Shown in pieces: positions 24,377-35,972 of a stretch of DNA of 64,000 nucleotides (position 1 is its first letter; the number at the start of each line of letters is the position of its first letter). Both the position numbers and the translations under genes were made by a program. The notes under the pieces were generated by a model. That model saw only the letters and a program-made list of their open reading frames with translations, did no database searches and was not told where the DNA came from. Origin of the DNA: Baylisascaris procyonis (taxonomy: Eukaryota; Nematoda; Chromadorea; Rhabditida; Ascarididae); the NCBI GenBank assembly GCA_037389465.1, contig JAZARR010000164.1, positions 2,982,501 to 3,046,500 of the forward strand, in the 5' to 3' direction.

Positions 24377-27300
24377 GTTCTCATAATTTTTCTTTTGTTT
24401 AAAAAGCCACCTTTGTTTTAGTATGCAAAAAGGGGGCCAAGAGTTGAGCCGTCCTTCTATCCATTGACAACTCAATAAGCAGTGGAAGACGAAGATTACC
24501 GACGGTTGCCGGCCTTTTAGTGCGCTTCGTTGGCGTTAACTCGAAAGATTAGCTAGTTTTGTGTGCGTTAATGTAAAATAGTTTTTTGTTCGCTTTTCTG
24601 TCCAAAGATTAACAGAGATCGAGTTGGATTGATGTTTGGTTCAGCTTATAATTTGTACTGACTAGTATCAGGTTATTTGCTCTCTAGAAAAGTAACATGA
24701 GTGAACCTTTCCTGGGTACTTCTTTATCGTCATGACGAATATGGCGGCAGCCAATTGGACGGATCGCAAAAAAGTTTTATGCATCAAACACTTGCCAGAA
24801 ATCACCCTGAATGGGACCGACAGGCGAATGTAGGTGGTTTGATTGTCCCAGTTTTCAAAATTTAGGCATATGGAGCTTTGTCTGCCCTCACCTTCTGGTG
24901 GATGTCCCCGCTAGCTTGGGGTGCATATCGGATTTTTTCGTTCATTTGGAATTGCTTCTGAAAGAATTGCTAACGTTCGTAGATACCACTAATTCTGTAA
25001 ATGAAATTGCTGCGGAAGAGGAATAAATTTTTTTATCAGATGTTTGAAAAATCGCTCAGTTTCATAGGAAAGCGAGCTGCTATGCTGTCTCATGGCAGGC
25101 ATAGCATCAACCTTCTTGAGTTCGTTTGAAACTAATATGACGTCAGCCACCTAGATTCTTCGCCACTCTGTTCTTCTTTACGGGTTTCATAATGCAAGGG
25201 ATCTCGTTGCTTGATTTACTAACAGAGCAATTTATGCTCTGCATAAATTTTTTTGCTCATTTAGGCCATAATTTCAGTTTTGGGGGATAGCAGCGTCGAC
25301 GTAGCAGAAATCTTCGGTCACATAGGTCTTTTACTGAACAGTCTTTCTGTGGTGCAATGGAAAGTCGAACGGATGATGAATAGCGACAAGTCGTTAGGAA
25401 TCTGCTAAGGAAAGCAAATCTGAATCTTGTCGGTCACTATTTTGGTAGGCAGTATAAAGCATATCGTATAGTGTTAAGTATTGCTGTTATTGTGGCCGAC
25501 ATGAGTGCAGTCTTGCTCATGAATGCAGTAAAATTCGTCTGAAAAGGATTTTTTAGCAAGGTTGCTGTAATCATTCAAAGAGGTGGGTCGTTGCTCACAC
25601 TTGATAAACAATGACTGGAAAGGTGTGATTTTTTTAAACAGAATATATAATTTCATCCAACTTGTGCAGCACCAAATATGGAAGTACCCAAATTGCTTTT
25701 GAAGGAACGTACTGAGGTGCTTATGCAAAACCATGTTGTTTCAGTGATGTCTTAGCACCTTCTTGTTCTGTAGATCGAAAGTATAGTGCGTTGCTTTTGT
25801 AGGTGTTTAGCAATTGCCGATTCTTTTTGCACTGTCCACTCGGTGGTTTTTCCCCTTTTCAGGAAGTTAATTGAGAAATTCTTTAAAAAAGGAAACATTT
25901 TATTAATTCAAAATTGTAATGTGGCATTATCGCGAAGCAACATGCGAAGTAAGTTTTCATTTTGGATGTGTACTCTGCGAAATATAATTCCAACTTGTGT
26001 TGTACTTCAGTCCGCTATTGTACTTCATCGTTTCAGAAGAGCTCAGAAAACTAAAAAAAAGTTTATTGGTAGGGTGGGAGAAGAAAGCCTTGTTTGGCCA
26101 TTCCATGTAGTCGATCTGTTTTGTTCCTCTTCATTCACCATCGTGAACCCTGCCCCATTCCCCTGTCTCGCCATCAATTTGTCAATATAGAGATAAGAAG
26201 CCTATTGCAGGGGTGCGACCAGAGTTCGTGATCGATGCATGCGTGCAGCAGCCACATTTATTACGTGCGTTCGCAAAAAAAGGCGACAGGGCGTTTGGGG
26301 TGATCGAGGCAATTGTTGACAATTGCGCGATGACGTTCGAGGATGCGGTCCGAATATTCGCGACGTTAGTTAGCTGCTTATTGAAATCGTTGGTCACCAT
26401 TGCAAGTGAGCTGTTTTTATATGCCTGCAGGGGTGGATATTTATTCATTTATTTACGAGGTGAATGAAACGCATTAAGTGCACTTGTGTCTTTTGAACAG
26501 TGAGAGGCCAGCTGCTTGTGCTAAATATAGCTGAAATGATGAATTATCGTTGCTTTTAATGTGTCTAATGAAAGAGCGTTTTTGAAGGCAGCAACTGAGA
26601 GGCTTGAACTTTAGTGGCTGTTATAAGGGAAATTGATGGCGTAAATTGTGAATGAGAAATGAAGAGACAATAAATTCGAGGCTGGTGAGTTAACATTGTT
26701 CTACCAACTTTGAGGTGATCGCGTCGAAGAAACCACTGAACATTTTTAAACAATTTACCTTGAGCGGTTGTGCCTAAAACGGCGCATTTCTAAAGATTCT
26801 ATTCTAAATGCAACAAATCTCTCTTCACTGCAAGACTGCAAAGTGCCTCAACAAAGAAATGCCTCTTTGCTAAGCGTTTTCCTCACCTTGGTCAAAACAA
26901 GGGATGTAATCTGTGAACAGGAGCCTACTATGTGACAAGCTTGCGAGAGTGTGGTATTTTGAATAAAGCAGCGTCATCAGTGCGAATATGCGAGAAATGA
27001 CATCGGATAAACGAGAGGCCGGATATGCAATAAATAGCGACCATATGGCGAGGAAGAAAATGCCGTTGGAAATGATGACATCCAGGTCGCAAGCATCGTC
27101 AACTGCATTTTTCGTTATGTCACCAAGGAAATGGTCCACGAGCTGATTGCCCAAGCCAAAATGAACAGTCAAACATTTAGATGATCATATAACTATTAGC
27201 CAGTCTGAGGCTCGGCTTTTCAGAGACAGCAGTAACCGACATAATTTCATTCATATTACAGTCAGATGACTTCGTGCTACCTAGAAATAACATAGTTACT

Positions 27301-30300
27301 GTTTAGCTGAGTCGGCAGACCATTAATATATGTTAGAAATAGTAAGGATTCAAAGACCGTGCCATGTGGAACTGCGGATATATTTTTAGTGTTGCTACTG
27401 TTTATAATTCGTGAGAGAAGGTTCGGATGATAGGCGTAACGACTGACTTATCCGTAATGGCAGTGAGCTTAAGTGAGAGATGTTGCTTGTGTGCTTTAGT
27501 AAAGTTTATGTATGCAGCGTCCGGTTATTAGTTTAGCACTTACAGCAGAATAGAGAGGCAGTTAATTAGGTCTGAACTAAATGTTTTGGTAGAAAGCCGA
27601 ATTGGCGAAGCGAGAAGTTAGCATCAACGAAATGGTTAACAATATGGTTTTTGATTACGGACTCGATCATATCGCCTATATCAATTGCTAGGCTGATACG
27701 TCCACTTTAATAACTTAATTTTCCAGCTTTTCTTGAAGACAGCTAGGTGACATTTCAGCACAACGACCACACTGCGCGATACCTTGCTCCTTAAATTTGT
27801 GCTATTTCTTAACAACATATACATCAAAAATCATATCACCATATACAACTTCAGTCTTGTGATCGAACGTATTGTGTGTCAATATAGATTCACAGATATT
27901 TCAGTGTTACGTTAATTGTTACTACTCAGCAGCCAGTCGAAATCACCCATCGCGGGTAACATACTGCTAGAATGTGTGTGTGCATCGCTTTACAAACAAG
28001 AAAAGTGCTTTATGGCTAGCTGAGAGAAGAATCTTCTTCTGATGTAAGCGAGCATAGATTGTTGCCTTGCAACGTCAACAATGGAAGCTTGCTTGCGATC
28101 AGACTGTGAGTCGCAGCTGCACAATGCTTTTTGGGGGTATTCCCAGCCATGTAACGCATTCCTTGATAAAGTTTTGAGCCACTGGACCAAATTTATCTTC
28201 GTATTGTTCGATGTCGCGCTCACTTTCAGTATATAATTTCGTTAACATTTATGGTTAGGGAAAGAGGTGGAGACACATAGCTAACGAATTGGCCACAAAC
28301 CAATACGTCTGAGATAATGAAACTTTAAGGGAAAGCCATGTCAAGAATATTGTTTTGTCCTCTCGACGAGAAAACTAAGAGAGTGCATTTGACCTGATAT
28401 ACTGTAAAAGTGAGAACAGAAAGAGTCACACGGGCCATTGAGCCGATTAAAATCACTCAACACAATACAAGGATGAGCTGGTGAGATAATTACATTCGTG
28501 GTCTGTGCTGTCCGATTAAAGAGTACTGTATGTGAGGCATGGTAAATAGTTATGATTCTTATACAAATTTCCCTAGCAGTAGGTCAGCGAAGAAGTATTA
28601 AAATATTATCGATCGCTTGGAGTTAGCGTGCACAACTTTTCGGAGCTTTTCGCTGAAATTGTGACACTATGCCGAGTGCCAGCAGCGCTTTCACGTCGGA
28701 ATACTGAATACTCGTTTCCTAGAGGGAGGGACGCGTTTTTATACTTTAATATATCTATGGCTCAATCGAGGGGAAGATATCAGCATTGTAGGAAGCTGTT
28801 GAGAATTTGAGGCATTATAGACATTTACAAACAGACTGGCCCTTCATCAAGGAACAGCTTTCGTTTAATGGCTCAAAACATTTCTAACGCCCTCATTGTC
28901 GTCTTTGTTCGTTCCATTTCGCACACGCTTCTGTAATTTATAAAGCAATGATCGGCCCATTCCATTCTGCTATCATGTCGCTTCTGGTGGAGTAATGTAG
29001 CGACACATCCCTATATCTCGTTGGTTTGGTTCATGAATAGTTGGACAAGATGGTATTGGCACTTGTGACTGCTCCTGAATTTTTGAGTAGGCAGTCATGA
29101 GTGCTGTTGCACTCGCGTTGCTCTGCAAGTGCATTTTTTTATCCGGTCTATGTCCATGCTTGTTTTTTCTTGTTGCTGTTTGTTCCGGATTTAGTTTCCT
29201 TTTTTACAATGTACAGCTAGTCCACATCCTGATTTATTGTGCTAGAAGACTACCCATCCGGCACTATGTCGAATAATCTGCCTACACTGGATATCTGTTC
29301 TACTCTTATCATTTTGAACACAACAGGTGATATTTTCTTTCGAATCCATTTGCTGGTTGACAGGCATTGGTAGTTTCGATTGTGCCTCTTTGAGTACTAC
29401 TCTGAGGGGAACTCAGTTGCCTAACTTCCGCGTTGTTGCAGAGACGTCATCGGGGCTGTTCATAGTATATACGAATTTCTTTTGTTGTCTTTTTGTGAAT
29501 AACGAGTAAAGCTAATAATCGTCTTCTTATGTATCATAAAATTTTCAGCTATACAGATGAACTGCTGAGTGTCGAAGCAGAGTCGATGCAGAGACGGCTG
29601 GATGTGGTGCTCGGATGCAACGTGACGGCAGGTCATGCTCTCGGAAAAGCAGTACGTAAATGTCCTGCACTTCTGTTTGCCAGCACTCCCAAATGTATGG
29701 GTGTGATCGCTGAGAGTCTTTCAGGTTTCTTCTCTCGAGCACAGGTACTCACTCTATTGTTCAATATTGTTTCGACTTATATGTCGATTTCTGAATACTC
29801 TTCTAAACGGACACCGGTCGTTTTCTTCGATTATTGATTCAATTATAGCACATAATAAAGTGAACATTTATTGTGAGTTATTGTCTATATTTTATTTGTG
29901 AAATGAACATTCATCGTATTTGCATTCTGAGGTGAATCAAAGGTTCTTCTCGGAGAGAACTGGGCAACGGCTGCGTTTTGTTTGGCTGTCCTATTTATGC
30001 GCTTCTGGATGTTATTTTTTTGCCTAAGGTCGTGGAAGAAGGGTTTTAGTCCTCCCTTGTCAGCTAGAGCGATTGTCCTAATCCGCATGATAATGGTTTT
30101 TTATTGAGGCATGCAACAGAAGATAGAAGATAGTTTTTGAGATAAAAAGATTAGTGCATTAATTTTGGTTAAGCCAGTGGGCAGTTTGCCTCACACCACA
30201 GATGTGCGGGGGGGGGTGGATTAGAAAGTGGGCGAAAGCATATGCACAACAACTGCTGCAGGTGGATAATGTCATCTAACTATGGATGAACTAATGGAGT

Positions 30301-31260
30301 ATCAAACGACATGCTCAATGAACATCTCTCGGTAACTATCGAAATGTATTTGAAGATCTCGGTGATGGTTGCGAACACTCCACAGATATTGCTTGGTAAT
30401 ATAGAGGAACTGGAGTCGAAATACGAATACATCTACTTCCATATGTGCATCGAGGGGAACGAATTTGGTCTTTGTGAACGATGGGTCGATATGTCGTTAG
30501 AGGAGATTATGATGCGGCATGCGTTCCTGCTCAGAACGGGAGCGTACACTACACCCGACCCGAAACGACCTCAATTTAAAATGGTTCGCTACTCATCCAT
30601 CCTTTGCAGATTTTATTTTTCATCCATGCAGCTAACCCTCTATATGAGAACTTTGTGTACAGATGTTTAGATGTTAGACTCGTGCATGGAAATCCTTGGG
30701 ATACTGTAGTTATTGCGAGGCGATTGGCGTCCGATCTCGTAATTGCGCCTGCTGAATTGCTTAACACGTTATTTGGCGTGTTGAGTTGAAGGTTTCAAGT
30801 GTTTTTACTGAGGAAAGCGTTTATGACATTTTTGATGTTCTCGTCCATGGGATGAAGGCAGCAATCCATCAAATTAATTTTCTTTTATGGCGATGGTTCC
30901 AAAGTTTACCTTGCAAGAGGAGGACTGAGAGAGGAGGGAACGAGAGAAATAGTTTGGAGAGAGGTCAAGTGAACAATGAAGAAAATTATGGATTTTGCGG
31001 TATTCTGTTGATTTTAGGAGAATCCGTCATTGAAACAGATTTTGGATGTGCCGGATTCGAACTTTGCAACAGAAGTGGCCGGTGTAACTCTAGAGGAATG
31101 GTTGATCTTCAAAGGATTGACAGATAAAGTCAACCGACAAGCAGGAATGGAAAAGCCTTTCGAAAGAATAAAGCCATCAATGCGGAAGGCGTTTGAGAGA
31201 AGGCGCAAAGAGGCGGCTCATAAGGAGGCGTACGCGTTCGATGACTTTGTTACCGACTGA
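24154..31260 (+). CDS. MTERF4: Mitochondrial transcription termination factor family protein, MTERF4-type
   Basis: mTERF-repeat protein. Animal MTERF4 partners the rRNA methyltransferase NSUN4 in mitochondrial large-subunit ribosome assembly. Exons: 24154-24376, 25278-25392, 25863-25948, 26211-26364, 29549-29744, 30356-30583, 31018-31260. All phases agree and give 414 codons plus stop (409 from the first ATG at 24169). Helical mTERF repeats with the characteristic hydrophobic-Pro-hydrophobic motif are visible at QPHLLRAF, CPALLFAS and TPQILLGN. The C-terminal part, LEEIMMRHAFLLRTGAYTTP then ENPSLKQIL and VTLEEWLIFKGL, has the arrangement I recall from human MTERF4 (EEIMNRH, RLGRYQTPD, NPLLKDIL). 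The tail is basic (KPSMRKAFERRRKEAAHKEA). The start is uncertain: a TTTAG acceptor 15 bases before the ATG would suit spliced-leader trans-splicing, but the N-terminus does not look like a mitochondrial presequence, so an upstream exon may be missing. Confidence 0.88.
25278..25392 (+). CDS. MTERF4: MTERF4-type gene, exon 2
   Basis: Acceptor AATTTCAG; donor GTTAGG. Reads VLGDSSVDVAEIFGHIGLLL then VVQWKVERMMNSDK. Both split codons are completed by neighbouring exons. An in-frame TAA a few codons past the donor supports the splice. Confidence 0.8.
25863..25948 (+). CDS. MTERF4: MTERF4-type gene, exon 3
   Basis: Acceptor CTTTTCAG; donor GTAAGT. Reads KLIEKFFKKGNILLIQNCNV then ALSRSNMR. Confidence 0.8.
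26211..26364 (+). CDS. MTERF4: MTERF4-type gene, exon 4
   Basis: Acceptor TATTGCAG; donor GTTAGT. Reads VRPEFVIDACVQQPHLLRAF, an mTERF repeat, then FGVIEAIVDNCAMTFEDAVR. Ends with two bases of a Thr codon. Confidence 0.88.
26365..29548. other. 3.2-kb intron of the MTERF4-type gene
   Basis: Joins exon 4 (phase 2) to exon 5. Most of it is occupied by a decayed non-LTR retrotransposon on the - strand, annotated separately. The rest shows no coding signal. Confidence 0.8.
26860..28620 (-). mobile_element. Decayed non-LTR retrotransposon (CR1/Jockey-like LINE), antisense in intron
   Basis: Read on the - strand, motifs appear in the correct order for a LINE ORF2, interrupted by stops and frameshifts. 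The apurinic endonuclease blocks are HPCIVLSDFN (around 28441-28479, the 'GDFN' motif) and NNILDMAF (around 28331-28356, the 'nnlLDLv' motif). Reverse transcriptase follows with MIESVIKNHIVNHF...LRQFGFLP (27590-27673) and AVPHGTVFESLLFLTYING (27303-27388, equivalent to 'GVPQGSVLGPLLFLLYINDL'). A remaining open frame at 26870-27172 lies where the rest of the polymerase domain would be. I could not recognise the catalytic FADD box. Ends are approximate; no target-site duplication or tail was identified. It is clearly inactive. Confidence 0.85.
29549..29744 (+). CDS. MTERF4: MTERF4-type gene, exon 5
   Basis: Acceptor ATTTTCAG; donor GTACTC. Reads YTDELLSVEAESMQRRLDVV, then AVRKCPALLFASTPKCMGVI and ends SRAQ at phase 0. 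Contains the mTERF motif CPALLFAS. Confidence 0.92.
30356..30583 (+). CDS. MTERF4: MTERF4-type gene, exon 6
   Basis: Reads ISVMVANTPQILLGNIEELE, then LEEIMMRHAFLLRTGAYTTP and PDPKRPQFKM, phase 0 at both ends. The acceptor GTATTTGAAG is AAG-type. The start is placed there because ISVMVANTPQILL is the expected repeat helix following SRAQ. The donor is ATG|GTTCGC. Confidence 0.88.
31018..31260 (+). CDS. MTERF4: MTERF4-type gene, exon 7 (C-terminus)
   Basis: Acceptor TGATTTTAG. Reads ENPSLKQILDVPDSNFATEV, AGVTLEEWLIFKGLTDKVNR, a lysine/arginine-rich segment, and ends AFDDFVTD with TGA at 31258-31260. Confidence 0.93.
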   Translation, partial: ENPSLKQILDVPDSNFATEVAGVTLEEWLIFKGLTDKVNRQAGMEKPFERIKPSMRKAFERRRKEAAHKEAYAFDDFVTD

Positions 31261-31706
31261 ACGTTTCGTCGGACTGGAGTCCTCCCAAGGAATAGTCGTT
31301 GTTGATAGACTCGTCGCTTATTATATGAGGTTTATTTTCATGACTTCTTGTGAGACTGAAAATCTATGAATGTATTGCTGATCTGCGCCATTGATAAATA
31401 TGTGAAGTGGTGCGCTTGAAGACAAATGGGGATGGAGTGCGTGAATTCAAAGGAAACATTTCGTTGAATTGGTAGGGTTTAGTGTTGCAACGCTTTAGAG
31501 CTTTTCGCACAGTATTTTTGATCTTTGCATTGGCCGATTCAAGACCGTATATTTTTTCTTTGTTATGTTTTATTGTCTAAGTTGATTTCAAAAATTGCAT
31601 ATTGCATATTGCATAAAATGTTTCTGATCTGTGACATTGTCATTATCGTTGCAATTAGTGACACTTCTTGAAGCAATCGGAAGATCTGCTGGAACGTACT
31701 GAAGAC

Positions 31707-31712
31707 AATAAA
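31707..31712 (+). promoter_or_regulatory. Candidate poly(A) signal of the MTERF4-type gene
   Basis: First exact AATAAA after the stop, about 450 bases downstream. A weaker GATAAA lies earlier near 31393. Confidence 0.4.
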
Positions 31713-32191
31713 CATTTCGTTGCAGATTTAGAAGTTTTATTTCTCATTAATAATTGGATTTAATTCAACAATATTTTTTATGACGTTGCAAAGGCAGATG
31801 AGTTCACCGCTTAATAAACAAGGATCTGATGAACTTTTGCACAGTTATTGAGCTGTATGAAAAAATTACAGTTTGCTAAAGAATAAATGGATTCCTTTGA
31901 TGTCTTTATTCTCCTTTTTTGCGTCAGTAATAATTTCCTGCGAAACGTTTGGATACCAATTTCTGTTATTCCTTACTTTCTTTTATTGCTCGAGTTCGAT
32001 TTCGTTAGTTGTTTGTTTTTCGGAATTTTTTCGATGCTTGTTCCGCTGGATTTGTCTCCGCAGAAAGTTTGTTGTATTTGTTGGCAGCTTAACGGATTCC
32101 CGGATTCCTGCCGTATTTTTTTCTACTGAAGACCCATTAACAAAACGTTGAGAATAAAGAAAATCGGGTCTTCTCTTCAAAAAAGTACGGC

Positions 32192-32193
<2 letters not shown>

Positions 32194-32275
<82 letters not shown>
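32194..32275. repeat. Long (AT)n microsatellite
   Basis: About 41 uninterrupted AT units, the longest simple repeat in the window. It is symmetrical and so can form cruciform or hairpin structures. Confidence 0.97.
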
Positions 32276-32281
<6 letters not shown>

Positions 32282-33652
32282 ATAAACGTATATGTGAACA
32301 GTGAGTTGCACCGAGAGTGGATATTTAGCCAAAGTTGCAATTTTTTCATCTTCATTTACATAGGTATTGGGATCTCCTGGGTCTAGATTATAAGGAGGAG
32401 AGATCAGATAGCCGAAAGGAATATTGAGTCTCCTTCCTTTCCTTCACCTTCATGCCACCGCTTTTCCTTCCCTCCACCTGCCCACCTACTGTCCTGTTCA
32501 AATGGCCGGTGGATGAAGAAACGTTTTTTATGAGTTTTTGGTGGTTTTAGTTCAGTTTGATATGAATCATGTTGAAATGCACAACGAATGCGTTCTTGTT
32601 TTATTGTGGATAAACGGTTTGTAAGCTTTCAAATATTTTTATTCTCCAGTGAGCTTTTGGCTTTTTACAATAGCACTTAATATACTTTCTTGATTTTGAA
32701 TATTTTACTCATGTCATTGATTAGTCCTCCCCTCCCTTCCCCTCCCTTCCCCTTTCATCTTCCTCTTACAAATCAAACTTCCTTCACGTCGTTGTTCGTT
32801 CTTTAAGTTTATTTGCGTTATGCCCTAAAAGTGAACTGCTGTTATTATTGTTGACTGCTGTTTGCGTAATGTGATATGAAATGCTGAATAAAGGAATATG
32901 CCTCTGACGAAATGCTTGAGAGATGGTTGACACTGTCTATTGATGGTGTTCCAGCATTACCTTTGCCAAAGGTTTCTGCACTTCAATTTTCTGTTAATTG
33001 ATGAAGTCACAACGCATTGTATCCGTTACAAGTTTTATTTTTCGTCCATATTTCACTCTCTTCTCTTTTATTTTTAAGTTTTTTTAGAGATCAGTTTTAT
33101 GTATATTTCTCGCAACATTTCACTCATCATCTTAGTCGTCTGAAAGAAATCGTGAAGTTAAGTTCCTTTCGTTATTATTACTTTTTTATTTTATTATAAA
33201 TGAATTTGTTTACGTTGAAGTAGTGCTCCTTAAAGACCCTACATATTGTCGGTAGGGAAGTTTTCGTTGATTTATGGGGACTTGCATGAAATGAACTGTC
33301 TCTTAATAGCGTGATTGTTTTCCATTTTCCGAACTTCAGTTGGCTTTGAAAGGTTTGACAGGATTCCTTTAAAGTGCTTCTTCCAAGCTTGTCCGAATTT
33401 CAAAAAAGGTTAAAAAAGCTGAGGGGGTGTCGGAGTGGTCGGTCCCCGCTACCTGAGCATCTATCATCTCAGAAAGTGATTCGGTCTATCTTGGTTGTAC
33501 TCTTTTCATTAATGCACGAGTAGATGAGATAAATTGAACAACACCTCTGATTTAATTACTTTCAAATGGCAAAGTGCTAAGACAGCGTATTGGCCGAGTG
33601 CATCGTAAGATTTTTGCTCTCTTCTTGTTTCTCGCTTGCTACCTTAACTCCT

Positions 33653-33955
33653 TCACGTAGCGTTTTGCTTTTGCAGCGACGGCATTTGCCCGTGCACGCG
33701 TTTTTTGACTATTGCCAGGTGACTTCCTGGAATAACATGACTAGGAGCATGGATAACATTTCCTGGTAATGCTTCTGGAAGATTAAGGTAGCCATCGGTA
33801 TATTTCACTGAGCCATGTTTGTCTATCTGTATCGAGTAAGGTGACCAGTTGTTCTTTCGATTCCCTTTGGTCGGCATTGCCCAAAGCTTGGGATTGCACA
33901 GCATAGCAGACATCTGTCTTTGTTGATGGACGAGGAAATGAAGTGAGTGCTGCAA
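33653..33955 (-). other. Coding-like - strand frame of unknown identity
   Basis: A 101-codon open frame whose later part reads SVKYTDGYLNLPEALPGNVI and SHVIPGSHLAIVKKR, more protein-like than neighbouring shadows. I do not recognise a family. Frames on either side (34070-34252, 34437-34754 and 33783-34022, all - strand) are open but not connected by convincing splice sites. It may be a transposable-element remnant, an exon of an unrecognised gene, or chance. Confidence 0.25.
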
Positions 33956-35598
33956 CTATTCGTTGAGCTGTGAATATGCAGTGGGCGATTTGAGCTGCGA
34001 AATTGAGCACTTTCCTTCTCATTCCACAGTAGCAGGCAGAAGGGTTGCTAAGATAGAGTGCTGCTGCACTCAGCCGACATACCCACTCAGTGATGCTATG
34101 ACAGTGACGTAGATTCTATGGACAAGCACATTGTAACACTGCGGGTCGCGCTCCGTAAAAAGTGCGACTTGAAAAGGTGAGCGCGTGCAAAAAATCACAA
34201 TGCGTGCTTGCCGATTTGGCGGCCGGTCAACGCCATCCCGGAAAATCGACACCTCCTGCTTTGTGATGGGAAGGATTGTTTGAGCAGCTTTCTTCCTTAA
34301 ATTTTAAGGAATACTTCCGAGCTACTCTTGTATATTGTGGTAAAGTAGCGTTTTATGCGTTGCATGGAAAAGATGGCATATCACACCGGCAATTCACCGC
34401 ACAATCGGTCGAGGTGGTCAGTTTGGGGAAGATATACTACCTGAGACAGGTGATCGTATGCTTAGTGTTTGAGGGCGCAAATATGCTTGATGGGATTAGT
34501 GTTGAGTTAGAAGAATAGATTAAAGAGCATATGGTGGCCGTGTGAATTTGCAGTAGGCGAGTGTGATTCATGCCTGAAATGCCTACACCGAGTTGCTTCT
34601 GTTGGGTTTCCGCATATGGAAAAGAGGGAAATCGATTCGGGCAACGCTGAGCGCTGATAAGTGCACAAGTGCACGTAGTGCGGCGAACTGGCGACTCATT
34701 CGTAGGCACTGAGCCTTTCATGTTCCTGCTTCGTCTCGCTCTCTTCCCAGCCATTCCACCGATGCCGATCTATCCATCTATTTTGGCCAATTTTGTCTTT
34801 ATTGTCTGATTGAAAGTCCTTCCACTTCTATTTTTTACCTCTGCCGTTCTTTTATATGAATTTTGACTCTTGCTGAATATTTAATTCAGCTTTCGTTTAT
34901 GCCATTCTCTTTATATTTCATCAGACATCCCATTTTGTTTTGTTTTCTTTTAGTATTTTCTTAGCGAAGTGATAAACAAAAATGCGGCATGGGTTTATAA
35001 ATGCATGAATACTGTGAGTAAATAATATATAATATTGGTTCATTTTCTACGGGATTGACTTGGTAGTGAAGCAACGTTGCAAAAGTGACATTGCCCGAAG
35101 GCATGGAAGATATCAAGAGGAGACGACTTGCAGATGAAGGAAAACTATTTCTGACCGCTTAAATGAGCAGTTTTTTCATATTTGAAATGCCTTATGTTTG
35201 CAATATATAAACGTTTGTTGCCCCTCTCCCTTTCTCCCTTCCCCCCCCCCCCCCCCTTGGAATCATCCTTCATTGAGATGTCGAGGAAGAAGGCTCTTTC
35301 ATTTTCTACGACGATCGGTTATACTAGGCGCATTCTTATCATTATCTGATTCTTCCTCATATTTCTGTTATGTGTTGATATTAATAAATGTGCAGCACTA
35401 AAAAAAAGATCATCAAAGCGAGAAAAACTATATGTTTCTTTGATTGCATTTTTCTATGTAGTATATGTTCGTGATATTTTCTCCCTCTTGTTTATTGTAG
35501 GTAAAATTGCATCATTCAACGTTGTTATATGTATATCTCATTCTTCTAATGCTAGCATTCTGTTGGCTTTAGGCATACGAATTGGTTGCAGGTGAATT

Positions 35599-35972
35599 TC
35601 TACTCTAGATATCCAGTGAAACATGACGCAGACACCTCTGATTCATACCTGCACGGTCGGCGTGGCAACCAAGTGAACCACCGGCTAGATGGGCGTTCAT
35701 TGAATGCAGAAAGGGTCCCTATCCTCAGAACTGGTGAATAATGATGCTTAGGTGGACGATAATTGTTTACGCAAATGTTTAAATGTGTTCATTTATCCCA
35801 CATCGGGATGTTCAAAGAATATGGCGGAACCATGTCAGAGGGGTGGCGCGATATGCGCTTTCACTATACTGCCCATCAAGCCAGCCGGTTCCATGAATTG
35901 CCAACAAATAATGCAGTGTGCGCTGAATATTGCCACAAATTTGCTGCAAAGCGTGATCCGAGCAATATTTGA
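35599..35972 (+). other. Coding-like segment of unknown identity, possibly a relic
   Basis: One + frame runs VNFYSRYPVKHDADTSDSYL then HGRRGNQVNHRLDGRSLNAE up to a TAA near 35740. A second frame (35763-35972) reads HIGMFKEYGGTMSEGWRDMR then FHYTAHQASRFHELPTNNAV. Both look protein-like and GC content is raised. However, a stop separates them and I recognise no family. A broken gene or old mobile-element fragment is possible. Confidence 0.25.

Larger units (their letters stand above)
31261..35580. other. Non-coding stretch downstream of the MTERF4-type gene
   Basis: Holds the 3' UTR, a long AT microsatellite, pyrimidine tracts (32430-32485, 32725-32765), a C16 run (35241-35256), and a cluster of overlapping - strand open frames between 33650 and 34760. 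One of those (33653-33955) looks protein-like, but no family or splice framework could be found. Confidence 0.55.

Noticed and set aside
30604..30789. Possible additional exon of the MTERF4-type gene between exons 6 and 7 (AANPLYENFVYRCLDVRL)
   Set aside because: Exon 6 joins exon 7 in phase 0 and gives the expected KM-ENPSLKQIL sequence; inserting this segment would break the family pattern.
33424..33490. tRNA-Ser-like A box (GTGTCGGAGTGGTCGG)
   Set aside because: No B box at a workable distance and no arm pairing; probably coincidence.
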